From NCBI GenBank assembly GCA_018268315.1, contig JAFDWU010000001.1, positions 776,324 to 840,323 of the forward strand: DNA of 64,000 nt, given 5' to 3'. This stretch comes from Armatimonadota bacterium. GTDB lineage: Bacteria > Armatimonadota > Fimbriimonadia > Fimbriimonadales > Fimbriimonadaceae. A program made the translations under genes and the position numbers. This document shows positions 1 to 8,969 of this stretch, in pieces. Under the pieces are notes generated by a model. The model was not told where the DNA came from. It saw only the letters and a program-made list of their open reading frames with translations, and did not search any database. The number at the start of each line of letters is the position of its first letter. Position 1 is the first letter of the stretch.

Positions 1-573
1 GCTGTAAATCACCGCAGGCACGATATTGCGGCTGAGAGTGGACATCAACACGCCGAAAGCGGTCAGCACCAAGGCGCTCATCGAAATGATGAGATACGAA
101 ATCAAGATGTCGTACCAAGTGGCTCCTCCGAGAACAACCGACACCGCCGAGGTTGGCAGTGCCAGCGCGAGCAACATCCAGATGTAGCGATAGCTGCTGA
201 TCATCTTTCCAACCAAGTAGTACTTGGGCGTGACGGGAGCCGAGAACACCAAATCTAAGGACTGCCGCTGCCTCTCGGTCACGATGGAGGTCGCCGCCAA
301 CGCGGGGGCGATCATCAAAACGCCAAAAGCCAGCAGCGAAGTGGTGAAATCTCGAAACGACTGCAACCCCCGCTGAACGTTCATTAGGGTGCGTTGTTCG
401 TCGCCAGCAAGGTTCGAGTACGTGAAGTAAGTGATGAGCAGGAGCAAGCCCAGGTAAATACCGAAGATTAGAACCGAGCGCGCGCCGCGCATCTGCACGC
501 GGAAATCGCGGGTGGCGGCGGCATTCGCCAAATAGGCTTCGCGCTGCGCGGCAATCCACGACTGGGCGGACAT
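1..573 (-). CDS. ABC-2 type transporter permease, C-terminal part cut by the window edge
   Basis: The reading frame starts at an ATG on the minus strand (571-573) and is still open at base 1, so about 190 N-terminal residues are visible. It opens with a soluble stretch and then strongly hydrophobic segments (about residues 35-50, 85-110, 140-190). A central motif SIVTERQRQSLD followed by LVFSAPVTPKYYLVGK is typical of ABC-2 permeases, where it forms the cytoplasmic coupling helix. The start codon directly abuts the stop of the ATPase gene upstream, so the two are translated from one mRNA. It is probably the second permease half of an exporter with the gene at 1481-2332. The substrate cannot be read from sequence. 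Confidence 0.85.
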   Translation of the reverse strand, partial: MSAQSWIAAQREAYLANAAATRDFRVQMRGARSVLIFGIYLGLLLLITYFTYSNLAGDEQRTLMNVQRGLQSFRDFTTSLLAFGVLMIAPALAATSIVTERQRQSLDLVFSAPVTPKYYLVGKMISSYRYIWMLLALALPTSAVSVVLGGATWYDILISYLIISMSALVLTAFGVLMSTLSRNIVPAVIYS

Positions 574-1506
574 TTAGTTAACCGCTCCTGTCGTAAGCTT
601 CATGAACACATCTTCCAGGTTTGTTTCTTCTTCCTGCAGAGACACGACTGGCAAGCCGTTCTTCACCATCATCGCGAGGAGTTCCACCTGCGCTTCAAGG
701 TCGCCAGAAAACTCGACCCGCACTTCAGGCTTGCCATCCACTAGGCTGGCGGCGGAAACCGGCGAATGCGATTCAAGAAGGCTCAACGCGTCGCTGGCTC
801 TGTCAAGAAGCTCGATCCTCAACACCCGCTGGGGGCGAATCTGCTGGACAATCTCGCTCACCGGCCCAAAGGCAAGCAAGTCTCCTGCTTCCAAAATTCC
901 GACCGTATTGCAGAAATCCGACAGCTCCGGAAGGATGTGGGAGGACACGATCACAATCTTGCCCATCCGGCCAAGCTCGAGAATCAGCTCTTTCAGTTCA
1001 GCTCGGGCCCGCGGATCAAGGCCCGAGGCGGGCTCATCCAGCAAGAGCAGAGCGGGGTCGTGCACAAGGCACCGTGCCAAGCAAAGCCTCTGCTGCATAC
1101 CACGAGAAAGCGACTGAATGAACGCATCGCGCTTTCCCGTAAGGTTAGTGAGTTCGAGAACACTGGAGATGACCGCTTGCCGCTGCTTCGGAGCAATGCG
1201 ATAGATCGTCGCGAAGAAATCGAGATATTCCCAAACCTTGACGTCGTCATAAAGCCCAAAGAAGTCGGGCATGTAACCCAACATGGCCCGCACCGCCATT
1301 GGGTCCCCAATGATGTCGGCGCCGTTCAGGGTTGCCGTTCCCGAAGTGGGCTCCAAGAGGGTGGCGAGCATACGGATTGTTGTCGTCTTGCCCGCCCCGT
1401 TCGACCCAATAAATCCGAAGACGTCGCCCGGATTCAGGCTGAAAGAAAGGTCCTTTACGGCGGTTAGCCCACCGTAAGACTTACTGAGATTCTTGAGTTC
1501 GAGCAT
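574..1506 (-). CDS. ABC transporter ATP-binding protein
   Basis: This 310-residue protein is the cytoplasmic ATPase of an ABC-2 exporter. Visible motifs in order are Walker A GSNGAGKTTT (about residues 34-43), the signature LSRGMQQRL (about 133-141), and Walker B LLLLDEPASGLD followed by the switch histidine in SSHILPE. The C-terminal 80 residues form an extra domain like the DUF4162-type tails of multidrug and Gld/NatA-like ATPases. Its start overlaps the end of the upstream permease gene by 26 bases, and its stop abuts the next permease, so it is the central gene of a four-gene operon. Family assignment is firm; the exported substrate is unknown. Confidence 0.95.
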   Translation of the reverse strand: MLELKNLSKSYGGLTAVKDLSFSLNPGDVFGFIGSNGAGKTTTIRMLATLLEPTSGTATLNGADIIGDPMAVRAMLGYMPDFFGLYDDVKVWEYLDFFATIYRIAPKQRQAVISSVLELTNLTGKRDAFIQSLSRGMQQRLCLARCLVHDPALLLLDEPASGLDPRARAELKELILELGRMGKIVIVSSHILPELSDFCNTVGILEAGDLLAFGPVSEIVQQIRPQRVLRIELLDRASDALSLLESHSPVSAASLVDGKPEVRVEFSGDLEAQVELLAMMVKNGLPVVSLQEEETNLEDVFMKLTTGAVN

Positions 1507-2332
1507 GTTTCTTTAACTTGGGAAGGAAGCGGACTTCGTTCTCCGCAAAGGTCAATGTGCGGCACGTCCAGGTTACGAGGAGAATGGTGAGGGCGGTATA
1601 GATGAAGCTGCATTGCCAGCCGCCGGTGAGGTACGGATACTCAACGTATCGCTGATTCCCTAGGTAACCCAAGGACACGAAAGGATTGAGGAAGGCGAAT
1701 CCGCCGAAAAGCGATTCGGCAGCTCCAAATGTCAGCAAGAGAAGGATCAGGACTCCATAAGCCGCGCCGAGGGCCGTAAGAGAGCGCTTGACCCTCGCGC
1801 TGAAGAAAAGAGTGAGGGCATACGCAAATAAGGAGAAGCTAAGACAAATAGCGTCGGCAGCGGGAATATTCGTCGTCTCAAACCGCCGCGGATAGGCTTC
1901 CATGTAACCGAAATAAGGCTGCTGCGAATTGACAATCGTGATGAGAACCGGAATGTGGCCAAGAGCCATCACGACGATAATCCCGAAAACCGCCGCGAGG
2001 AACTTCCCTACAACAATCTGGCTCTTGGTTATGGGGGCGACTAACAAGATATCCCATGTGCGTTTCTCGCGCTCCCCGGCAATCGCTCGAAAGCCGAGCA
2101 TCGGAACAAAGAAGGTGAGCAGGGCCAGCTCCTGCAACATGATATCAAACGGATTCCTTACCGCCGTATAGGCCTCTAAGAGAAAGAGAGCTGAGAGCAC
2201 ACCGATGATCGCCAAACCCGCCATGTTAACTGGTGATCGCAAACTGAGATAACGCCTCTGGAAGCGCCCTACTTCGCAGAGCATTGGATTCTCCACGAAC
2301 AGGTTCTTCAGAGTGCCAAGTAACCGATTCAT
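1481..2332 (-). CDS. ABC-2 type transporter permease
   Basis: The 283-residue product has about six hydrophobic segments, beginning near residue 37 after a basic N-terminus. The motif FRAIAGEREKRTWDILLVAPITKSQ is the cytoplasmic coupling element of ABC-2 permeases (here AGEREKRTWDILL). It would pair with the neighbouring permease (1-573) and the ATPase (574-1506). Its start codon overlaps the end of the DUF4350-like gene by four bases and its end overlaps the ATPase by 26 bases, so it belongs to the same operon. The architecture recalls the exporter modules related to GldF/NatB. The substrate is not predictable. Confidence 0.9.
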   Translation of the reverse strand: MNRLLGTLKNLFVENPMLCEVGRFQRRYLSLRSPVNMAGLAIIGVLSALFLLEAYTAVRNPFDIMLQELALLTFFVPMLGFRAIAGEREKRTWDILLVAPITKSQIVVGKFLAAVFGIIVVMALGHIPVLITIVNSQQPYFGYMEAYPRRFETTNIPAADAICLSFSLFAYALTLFFSARVKRSLTALGAAYGVLILLLLTFGAAESLFGGFAFLNPFVSLGYLGNQRYVEYPYLTGGWQCSFIYTALTILLVTWTCRTLTFAENEVRFLPKLKKHARTQESQ

Positions 2333-4209
2333 GGGGTTTCACTCCAGCTTGGATACAAGTTCAGGTGGATGTTGGAGCGGCGATCATCGGCAACGCCAAC
2401 TTGGGGGCCGGGGTGAAGCCCTATGATGGTCGCATCAAGACTGGTTCTGAAGATATCTCCAGGCCCCTTCTTGAACCGGAGCGGAATACTCATGCGTCCC
2501 CCGGCGTCGATCTGCGTCACCGGCCGGTCACCCTCTGCATCGTAAATCTTTCCGGCGCCGATCCGATACTTGCTGCCATTGATGATTTCGCCCATGTAAC
2601 CGGTCGGGCCGCCACGGTGAACATAGAACCGAATCGAATCAAGCGGAATCTTCTGCTCGTACGCGATGGTTTGGAACGACAAGTTCCCAAACTCCATGTG
2701 AGGAACGTGGATTTCGCCGTCGTCAACGGCGTCAAAGTCGGCGTTGTCGATGCCGTAGCGGAACCCTCGCGGGATGAGAGCATCCACACCAGAAAGACCC
2801 ATATCGTAGGCTCCCGCCGAGGGTTCAAATATGCCGGTGCGGCCATAAAACATGGCCGTCTTGTAGCCATCTTGAACGTAGAGCCAGCCGTTAGACAAAG
2901 TGGCGGCCTTCGCTTTGTAAAGATCACCTACCGAAGCAAAGAGAATTCCCCCAAAACCAAGACTGAGGATAGGAACGGTGAACCAGGCTAGCTCAGCCCT
3001 CTTAATGCGCCTAAGAAAGAGGAAGTTAATTGGGATCACGAGCACAAAGTAAGCGGCAAGCACGGCAAGGATTCGCTCAGCAGGCATGATCTTGAGCCCG
3101 AAAGGATCGTGCGGATCATCCGAAGGATCCGCTTCTGGCGCGAGGCCGTCAAATTCGCGGCTATTCGGATTCAATCCAGGTGGTCGGTACTGGGCGATGT
3201 CCGTCATTGAATCGCCTTCGTTGACCTGCTCTTCGATATCCGAGGAGGTCCTGATGCCAGCCGCCGTCACGAAGAACCTGCGTCTGCCCGCCCATTGCGA
3301 GAGCGGCGGTTCGAAAACATTGACGGCGATGTATCGAACCCTGCCCATTCCAAAACTACGGCTTGCATACAGCAATTGCTTGCCGTCATATGTGCCAACC
3401 GCGCCGGTAACGAGATCGCCGGTAGTGACGGTGGCGAGCGGCGCCTTCGATGTATGTCCCAGGCGCTTAAGCTCCTTGGCGGAAGTCAGAGCTTCCGCAT
3501 GCAGATTCTTCACGGGAAGAAGATCCCGCCAGCGTGGATCATTGAGGATAGGAGCTGAGGCGCCACCCGTCAAGATGAGCGTCCCGCCCATGAGCAGCCA
3601 CTGCTTAATAGCCTCAATCTGATCTGTGTTCAGGCGCTCAGCCGTTGCCCCCAGCACCACCGCCGAAATCCCTCGATAGCCCACCTGTCTGCTCGGCGCC
3701 AAGTTGGGCGTTACGTAGCCGTCTGAGATCGAATCGTCCAAGACTTGGGGCTGCTGCCGCGAACGCCGTATTTGTGGAACGCCGAGATTCCGTAGAAAAG
3801 CCATCTCGCCGGGCGCATCCGAAATGAGAAGGGCCCGAGTTTCGGTTTGTGGAGACACCGGATCAAGCCTTGCTTCAAGCCGCCCCGCCCCCGTTATAAG
3901 TTCTAACTTGATTGATTCGTAACTTGGGCGAAGGTACAAGGTGAGCTGTTTGTTGGAGCCGGTTGGAAGATCAATTGGATAGGAAGTTGGCTGCGCGCTG
4001 CCAATAACGTCGATCCTGCCCGACGTGTCGGGTCCATTGTTCTTCAAGATCACGCTGACCGGATAGACATCTGCGGAGGTCCAGGGCTGGTAGATACTTC
4101 TGACTTCCATCTGGAGAGGCTGAGCCTGACCCCTTGCCAGGCTAAGACCGGCCATGAAGGCAAGAAGGGCAAGTACCCTTGGCATCATCCTCCAATTCCC
4201 GTTCTTCAT
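2329..4209 (-). CDS. DUF4350/GATase-like membrane protein of an ABC exporter operon
   Basis: This is the first gene of the exporter operon. After a signal-peptide-like N-terminus (hydrophobic VLALLAFMAG, then ARG-QA) come a beta-rich domain and an alpha/beta domain with a segment around IKQWLLMGGTLILTGG. That segment resembles the glutamine-amidotransferase-like fold of DUF4350 and GldG-type accessory proteins. Two membrane helices follow (about ILAVLAAYFVLVIPINFLFL and WFTVPILSLGFGGILFA) with the basic loop RRIKRAELAW between them, then an extracytoplasmic beta-rich C-terminus. The frame extends upstream to 4263, but the signal peptide fits a start at 4209. A GGAGG touching the ATG pair at 4188 makes that start possible too. 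It probably acts as a periplasmic accessory subunit; this is inferred from context. Confidence 0.75.
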   Translation of the reverse strand: MKNGNWRMMPRVLALLAFMAGLSLARGQAQPLQMEVRSIYQPWTSADVYPVSVILKNNGPDTSGRIDVIGSAQPTSYPIDLPTGSNKQLTLYLRPSYESIKLELITGAGRLEARLDPVSPQTETRALLISDAPGEMAFLRNLGVPQIRRSRQQPQVLDDSISDGYVTPNLAPSRQVGYRGISAVVLGATAERLNTDQIEAIKQWLLMGGTLILTGGASAPILNDPRWRDLLPVKNLHAEALTSAKELKRLGHTSKAPLATVTTGDLVTGAVGTYDGKQLLYASRSFGMGRVRYIAVNVFEPPLSQWAGRRRFFVTAAGIRTSSDIEEQVNEGDSMTDIAQYRPPGLNPNSREFDGLAPEADPSDDPHDPFGLKIMPAERILAVLAAYFVLVIPINFLFLRRIKRAELAWFTVPILSLGFGGILFASVGDLYKAKAATLSNGWLYVQDGYKTAMFYGRTGIFEPSAGAYDMGLSGVDALIPRGFRYGIDNADFDAVDDGEIHVPHMEFGNLSFQTIAYEQKIPLDSIRFYVHRGGPTGYMGEIINGSKYRIGAGKIYDAEGDRPVTQIDAGGRMSIPLRFKKGPGDIFRTSLDATIIGLHPGPQVGVADDRRSNIHLNLYPSWSETP

Positions 4210-4346
4210 GTTTGCGTTGACGGAAGCTTCCGCACTTTCGTTACAAGGCGCTACTAAGAACAACTACCTGTGTAGGCTTCGAAATAGTTCCTCGATTTGG
4301 GATATCGCTCCAATACATTGCAAAAGCCTAACGCCATAATTCCCCT

Positions 4347-5732
4347 ATGAAGCGTCCTTCTTGTTGCATTCTTGCTGCGATTATAGCGGCAACGTGCGAC
4401 GCAGACCAAATCGACAAGGTCATCGCTAAGGCGATGGCTGCCCAGCACATTCCCGGCGCTTCTGTAGCGGTGCTGATTCATGGAAGGGCAATTAAGCAAC
4501 GATCCTACGGCTTTTCGGATTTGGAGCAGAAGGTAAAAGCGACAAACCAGAGCGCCTACATGGTTGGTTCGGTGAGTAAGCAGTTCGAGTCGACGGCTCT
4601 TTTGCAGCTTGCCGACGAAGGCCGCCTGAAACTGGACGATCCGATTACAAAGTATCTAGATGGCTTACCGAAAGCTTGGAGCGGCATCACCATTCGCCAC
4701 CTGATGACCCACACCTCCGGGCTGAAGGATTACGTTGGGCTGCCGGAGCACGACCAGAGCCAAGCCAAGCCAGTCACACCAAAGCAAATCATGGAGTGGG
4801 TTGGCCGATACCCCCTTGAGTTCACGCCAGGGACCCAGTGGAAGTATTGCAACACAGGCTCGTATCTGGAAGGGCTGATTATCGAGAAGGTGACCGGCAA
4901 GTCCTACGAGGAGTTCGCCAAGTCCAAGCTTTGGAGGCCGTTAGGCATGCGCAGCACTCGGCTGAATCGGTGGAAGGACGACATCCCGAATCGGGCTAAG
5001 GGATACGCCTGGGGCAAAGGCGGAAGGGAAAAGCCGACCTTCGAGGACGACACTTGGCCTTGGGCGGGCGGTGGGGTGGTTACCACCCTTGAGGACTTGG
5101 TGAAGTGGGTTCAGTGGCTTGGTTCAAAGCCCAGCAATAACCGGCTTTGGAAGCCGGTTCAGCTTGCAGGAAGTGGCAGCTACCCGTTCGGGCTGGACTG
5201 GTTTATTAGCGATCAACGCGGGACGCCGCGAATGTTTCGCACCGGAGGGATCAACGGCTTTTCCGCGATCCTGATGCGCTACCCAGCGCATGACATCACA
5301 GTCATCCTGCTGACAAATGAAGATGGAGTGCCGGTTCGCGCCTTTGCTGAAGAGATCGCCCAGGCGGTCGACCCTTCGCTTGTCCCGCCTCACGCACTTG
5401 CCGAGCGTCCGGACCCAGATAACGCGATGACCGACCGCATCACGCAGGCCCTTGCGGACATCTCCGCGTCGAATCTCGATTCGAAGGCGGCGACCAACGC
5501 ATTGGTATCGAGCACAACCAATGAAGACAAGCAGGGCATCGGCATGGCGCTGAGGGCTCACGCCAAGTTTCACTTTCTGGCCGAGGATGATATGCGATCG
5601 CATTCAGTTGAGCGATTAGGTTCGGAAATCGCCCGCATTCGCCATTACCGCATCGAGGTTGGGCCGATGAAGCTGGTCAAGGGGTTCTATCTGGATAATG
5701 AAGGACGACTCGCATTTGTTCAGGATGAGTGA
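4347..5732 (+). CDS. secreted serine hydrolase of the beta-lactamase class C/penicillin-binding family
   Basis: The 461-residue protein carries the class C serine hydrolase signature: the nucleophile motif SVSK (Ser75-Lys78), YCN (Tyr167-Asn169) matching the YxN element, and RTGG near residue 300 in place of the usual HxG/KTG strand. The N-terminus (MKRPSCCILAAIIAATCDAD) is a short signal peptide. The C-terminal 100 residues form a small added domain. Such proteins act as esterases, D-aminopeptidases or peptidases at the cell surface, and the substrate cannot be assigned here. It has no Shine-Dalgarno, but CATAAT ends six bases before the ATG, as expected for a leaderless transcript. It is transcribed away from the ABC operon. 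Confidence 0.9.
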   Translation: MKRPSCCILAAIIAATCDADQIDKVIAKAMAAQHIPGASVAVLIHGRAIKQRSYGFSDLEQKVKATNQSAYMVGSVSKQFESTALLQLADEGRLKLDDPITKYLDGLPKAWSGITIRHLMTHTSGLKDYVGLPEHDQSQAKPVTPKQIMEWVGRYPLEFTPGTQWKYCNTGSYLEGLIIEKVTGKSYEEFAKSKLWRPLGMRSTRLNRWKDDIPNRAKGYAWGKGGREKPTFEDDTWPWAGGGVVTTLEDLVKWVQWLGSKPSNNRLWKPVQLAGSGSYPFGLDWFISDQRGTPRMFRTGGINGFSAILMRYPAHDITVILLTNEDGVPVRAFAEEIAQAVDPSLVPPHALAERPDPDNAMTDRITQALADISASNLDSKAATNALVSSTTNEDKQGIGMALRAHAKFHFLAEDDMRSHSVERLGSEIARIRHYRIEVGPMKLVKGFYLDNEGRLAFVQDE

Positions 5733-5738
5733 AGCCGC

Positions 5739-6368
5739 CTACTCGTGGCCGAAGATGAAGCCCATATCGCGCTGGAGCACCCACCGTTCGTAGCAGGCAA
5801 CGCAGCAGTACGTGTCGTAGTACTCCGTCCAGAAATATTGCTTTCCCTCGTCGATGTGGACGTTGCAAACGAAGCAGTGCTCGTGGTCCCAGCCGCCTGG
5901 CACGACATACTGCGTTGCGCCTGGCTCTAGCTGCCCCTGGTAAACACGCGAGCGTCCGTTGTCGATGCCTGGTTGCAGGCTTCGAAGGCCATTTTCCAGG
6001 TTCGTTGCGTAGGCGTCGCGAGCATGGAAGGTATGTTCCGTCCAAACGAAAGTCTCATCCAGCGCAAGACGCACGTCCCGAGGCTGATACCAACCATCGG
6101 ACATCATCCAAGGCAATCCCGGATCAAAGATCGCGGGAGGAACCTCTGCCCAGTGGGGGCGAAACTCTGCTTCCTTGGTTTCCGGATTGAGGATTTTCAC
6201 GTCCCCCTGGATAAAGTGGTCAAGGTCGAAAAGCCACGATTCGGCATCAACTCCTTCAAGCGTGTTGAAGAAACCGTTATAGACCTCCCCTTGCTCGGTG
6301 GATTCGTGCTTCACCGCCCGGAATTGGGGCAGGTCGTCCAGGGTCACGTGCTTTGCTTGCTCTTTCAC
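5739..6368 (-). CDS. hypothetical protein with a C-terminal CxxC zinc-ribbon-like module
   Basis: The 209-residue protein starts at GTG. It is acidic and rich in aromatic residues with no signal peptide or membrane segment, so it is probably cytoplasmic. The last 50 residues contain HEHCFVC and, 22 residues on, YCCVAC: two cysteine pairs spaced as in zinc ribbons, near a tryptophan-rich stretch. I do not recognise the N-terminal domain. It lies end to end with the serine hydrolase gene (six bases between stops), and its downstream neighbour on the same strand is unrelated. A plausible role is a metal-stabilised binding protein; no function can be assigned. Confidence 0.7.
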   Translation of the reverse strand: MKEQAKHVTLDDLPQFRAVKHESTEQGEVYNGFFNTLEGVDAESWLFDLDHFIQGDVKILNPETKEAEFRPHWAEVPPAIFDPGLPWMMSDGWYQPRDVRLALDETFVWTEHTFHARDAYATNLENGLRSLQPGIDNGRSRVYQGQLEPGATQYVVPGGWDHEHCFVCNVHIDEGKQYFWTEYYDTYCCVACYERWVLQRDMGFIFGHE

Positions 6369-6390
6369 GGATGGGTACTAATATAACCGA

Positions 6391-6744
6391 TCACTCAGGC
6401 GTCGGCGGCTGTCTGCGGGACGTTTGCTTCCGGGTCAATCCCGACCAGACAGTAAGAGCTATACCAACCAGGCAGGCGCAAATTCCGAAGTACAAAGCGG
6501 CGTCCGGTACGGAGATCACGAACAATCCTAAACCAGATAGAGTGATCCCGAAGACAACTCCAAATGCCCGGTGCGCCTTGGCCAACCAATAGATAAGCAG
6601 CGCGGTAATTCCCAGAAGGAAGACGAGGACCCGAGCCTGATCCTCCTGAGAGGCACCAGTGGCAGCTGGCATCAAGGCCGCAAAAGCAAGCCCATCGATA
6701 ACAGTTGCCACAAGGAACCGCTTCCAAATCGCTTTGGCATTCAT
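6391..6744 (-). CDS. small integral membrane protein
   Basis: The product is about 117 residues from the ATG at 6742-6744, with four hydrophobic segments (FLVATVIDGLAFAALMPA, VLVFLLGITALLIYWLA, VFGITLSGLGLFVISV, LYFGICACLVGIALTVW) and a basic, proline-rich tail. A longer frame starting at 6795 would overlap the ankyrin gene by 26 bases. The shorter start is preferred because it leaves a basic pre-helix segment and a GGAG just upstream. I do not recognise a family. Its position right after the ankyrin and SulP genes on the same strand suggests co-transcription. Confidence 0.65.
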   Translation of the reverse strand: MNAKAIWKRFLVATVIDGLAFAALMPAATGASQEDQARVLVFLLGITALLIYWLAKAHRAFGVVFGITLSGLGLFVISVPDAALYFGICACLVGIALTVWSGLTRKQTSRRQPPTPE

Positions 6745-6769
6745 CGGCTCCGACGGGCGCTCTTTCAAA

Positions 6770-7330
6770 TCACCGAGAGAGGAGTGCATCGACATCCGCC
6801 CTTCCCGAGGGGCATTGCGCCCGCTCGACCTTCGCGCCCGCCTTGATCAGCCGCTCGATAATCTCAAGATGATGGGGGCGAGGCTCATGCGCGGCCGACC
6901 AGACGGTGAAGCCAAGCACCGTCCCCCCAAACCGGTTCAGCATTTCCATCGGCGTGCCGCGCTCGATCAGCAGCTTCACCACCTCTAGCTGGCCGCGATC
7001 CGCCGCCCAATGAAACGCCGAGCAGCCGGTCGCCTCCACCACGCTTGGGTCTCCGCCCGCTGCCAGCAAAGCGAGCACCGCCGACATGCGGCCGTTGAAG
7101 CAGGCGCACGACAGCGCCTCATCCAGCGTTTGCTTATCAAACCGCCCCTCGGCAAGCCAAATCTCTATTTGCGACGGACTGCCCGCAATTGGGGCAAACA
7201 GGGGATCGAGGGCGGAATAATCGCCTCGGTGCAACGATGCCTTTGCTTCTTCAAACGTGAGAGTTTCCAAACGTAATGTTAATCTATCACGCTTTCGGTG
7301 CCAGCAACTCCTCCGCCCGACGAACCGCAT
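6770..7330 (-). CDS. ankyrin repeat protein
   Basis: The protein has about three ankyrin repeats. The clearest run is GCSAFHWAADRGQLEVVKLLIERG, whose core AFHWAADRGQLEVVKLLIE matches the repeat consensus, preceded by FNGRMSAVLALLAAGGDPS and followed by PHHLEIIERLIKAGAKV. It is soluble and probably mediates protein binding. The ATG at 7330 would overlap the SulP gene by 44 bases. A TTG at 7270, just after the SulP stop, removes the basic N-terminal stretch encoded in the overlap and may be the true start. No Shine-Dalgarno settles the choice. It follows SulP on the same strand. Confidence 0.75.
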   Translation of the reverse strand: MRFVGRRSCWHRKRDRLTLRLETLTFEEAKASLHRGDYSALDPLFAPIAGSPSQIEIWLAEGRFDKQTLDEALSCACFNGRMSAVLALLAAGGDPSVVEATGCSAFHWAADRGQLEVVKLLIERGTPMEMLNRFGGTVLGFTVWSAAHEPRPHHLEIIERLIKAGAKVERAQCPSGRADVDALLSR

Positions 7331-8966
7331 CCGCCAGCGAGGGCACGATGTTCTCCTCCCCGAGCATCACGTGGAACTCGGCCTGGCTGAGCAGTCTTGC
7401 TGGCTGATCGCGCACCCCGCAAACCACCATCGTCCGCCCCGATTTCCGCAGCCGCTCGGCAAGATTCTCCAGCGCGTGCAGCCCAGTGGCGTCGATCGCC
7501 GTCATGTTCCGCAGCCGCAGCAGAACCACCTTCGGCAGCGAATCGAACTCCTCATCAATAAGAGCGAGCTTATCGGTCGCCCCGAACAGGAACGGCCCGT
7601 GGATGCGATAAACCGCCACCCCTTCCGGCAATGGAACGGATTGAAGGCTGTGCTTGCGCCCTTCCTCGATGTACTCCGGAGTGACCCGCGCCACCGTGGT
7701 TGTGGCGGTCACCTTCATGATGTAAAGCAGGGCCGCGAGAATCATGCCCGCCTCCACCGCCACCGTCAGGTCCGCGAAAACCGTCAGCGCGAAGGTGATC
7801 AGCCAGACTGCGATATCCGCCTTGCTTAGCTTCAAAATCTCGGGAATCTCGGACCACTCGCCCATGTTGTAGCTGACCACGAACAGGATCGCCGCCAGCA
7901 CGCAAAGCGGGATGTGCTTGGCCAGCGGCGCCGCCACTAGCAGGATCACAAGCAGCGTCAGCGCGTGGATCATGCCCGCCACCGGGGTCTTCGCCCCCGA
8001 TCGGATATTGGTCGCGGTGCGCGCCACCGCTCCCGTCGCCGGTAAGCCGCCGAATAGCGGCGAGACGATGTTCGCAATCCCTTGCGCGCAAAGCTCCATG
8101 TTCGGGTTGTGGCGGTCGCCCGACATGCGGTCCGCGACCACCGCCGAGAGCAGGGACTCGATCGCGCCCAGCATCGTCACCGTCAGTGCGGGCGAGAGCA
8201 GGGGCAGAATCAGCTCGGGCCGGAACACGGGAATGTGCATCTTGGGCAAGCCGCTCGGAATGCCGCCGAAGCGCGTCTCGATGGTCTCCAGCGGCAGCTT
8301 CAGAAACCATACGACCCCCGTGCCAACCACCAGCGCGACGATAGAACCGGGCACGCGACGAACGAACCGCGCCATCAACAGAATAAGCAGAAGCGCGCAG
8401 GTAGAAACGAGGGTCGCCTGCGGCGACCACCTGTCCATGTTCTGCGCGATGGTCGAGATTCGGCCACCGAAGTCGCTTGGGACCTTGTCGATGGCGAGCC
8501 CGAAGAAGTCCTTGAGCTGAGTGCTGGCGATAAGCACCGCGATGCCATTGGTAAACCCGATGACCACCGGCCGCGGGATGTACTTCACCGCCGTTCCAAG
8601 CCCGGTTACACCCAGCAGAACCAGGAACACGCCCGCCATCAGGGTGCAGATGAAGAGGCCATCCAGCCCGTGCTTCTGCACGATGCCCGCCACCACCACC
8701 ACGAAAGCGCCCGTCGGCCCGCCAATCTGCGTTCGGGAGCCGCCAAGCGCGGAAATGAGGAAGCCCGCGACGACCGCGCAATAGAGCCCTGCTTGCGGCA
8801 ACACGCCAGAGGAGATGGCAAATGCCATCGCCAGCGGCAACGCCACCAACCCTACGGTTAGGCCCGCGATGAGATCAGAAAGGAATTTGGAAGCGTTGTA
8901 ATCCTTCAGGCACTGAATGGACTTCGGAATCAGAGCGTCCCCATTCGTAGAAGTAGATAGGGCCAT
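7287..8966 (-). CDS. SulP family anion transporter with STAS domain
   Basis: The 559-residue protein has the SLC26/SulP layout. An amphipathic N-terminus leads to LIAGLTVGLVALPLAMAFAI, the family's first helix signature. A 12-14 helix core with GGSRTQIGGPTGAFVV (the conserved third-helix motif) and GGLPATGAVARTATNIRSG follows, then a cytoplasmic STAS domain over the last 110 residues (VVLLRLRNMTAIDATGLHAL). Family members carry sulfate, bicarbonate or other anions, usually with sodium or protons; the substrate is not clear here. The gene starts three bases after the stop of an ArsR regulator, so the pair is one operon and transport is likely controlled by that repressor. Confidence 0.95.
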   Translation of the reverse strand: MALSTSTNGDALIPKSIQCLKDYNASKFLSDLIAGLTVGLVALPLAMAFAISSGVLPQAGLYCAVVAGFLISALGGSRTQIGGPTGAFVVVVAGIVQKHGLDGLFICTLMAGVFLVLLGVTGLGTAVKYIPRPVVIGFTNGIAVLIASTQLKDFFGLAIDKVPSDFGGRISTIAQNMDRWSPQATLVSTCALLLILLMARFVRRVPGSIVALVVGTGVVWFLKLPLETIETRFGGIPSGLPKMHIPVFRPELILPLLSPALTVTMLGAIESLLSAVVADRMSGDRHNPNMELCAQGIANIVSPLFGGLPATGAVARTATNIRSGAKTPVAGMIHALTLLVILLVAAPLAKHIPLCVLAAILFVVSYNMGEWSEIPEILKLSKADIAVWLITFALTVFADLTVAVEAGMILAALLYIMKVTATTTVARVTPEYIEEGRKHSLQSVPLPEGVAVYRIHGPFLFGATDKLALIDEEFDSLPKVVLLRLRNMTAIDATGLHALENLAERLRKSGRTMVVCGVRDQPARLLSQAEFHVMLGEENIVPSLADAVRRAEELLAPKA

Positions 8967-8969
8967 GAG

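Noticed and set aside
7570-8781. 403-residue minus-strand frame inside the SulP gene
   Set aside because: Arginine-, glycine- and alanine-rich shadow of the SulP codons; no ribosome site and no protein-like pattern.
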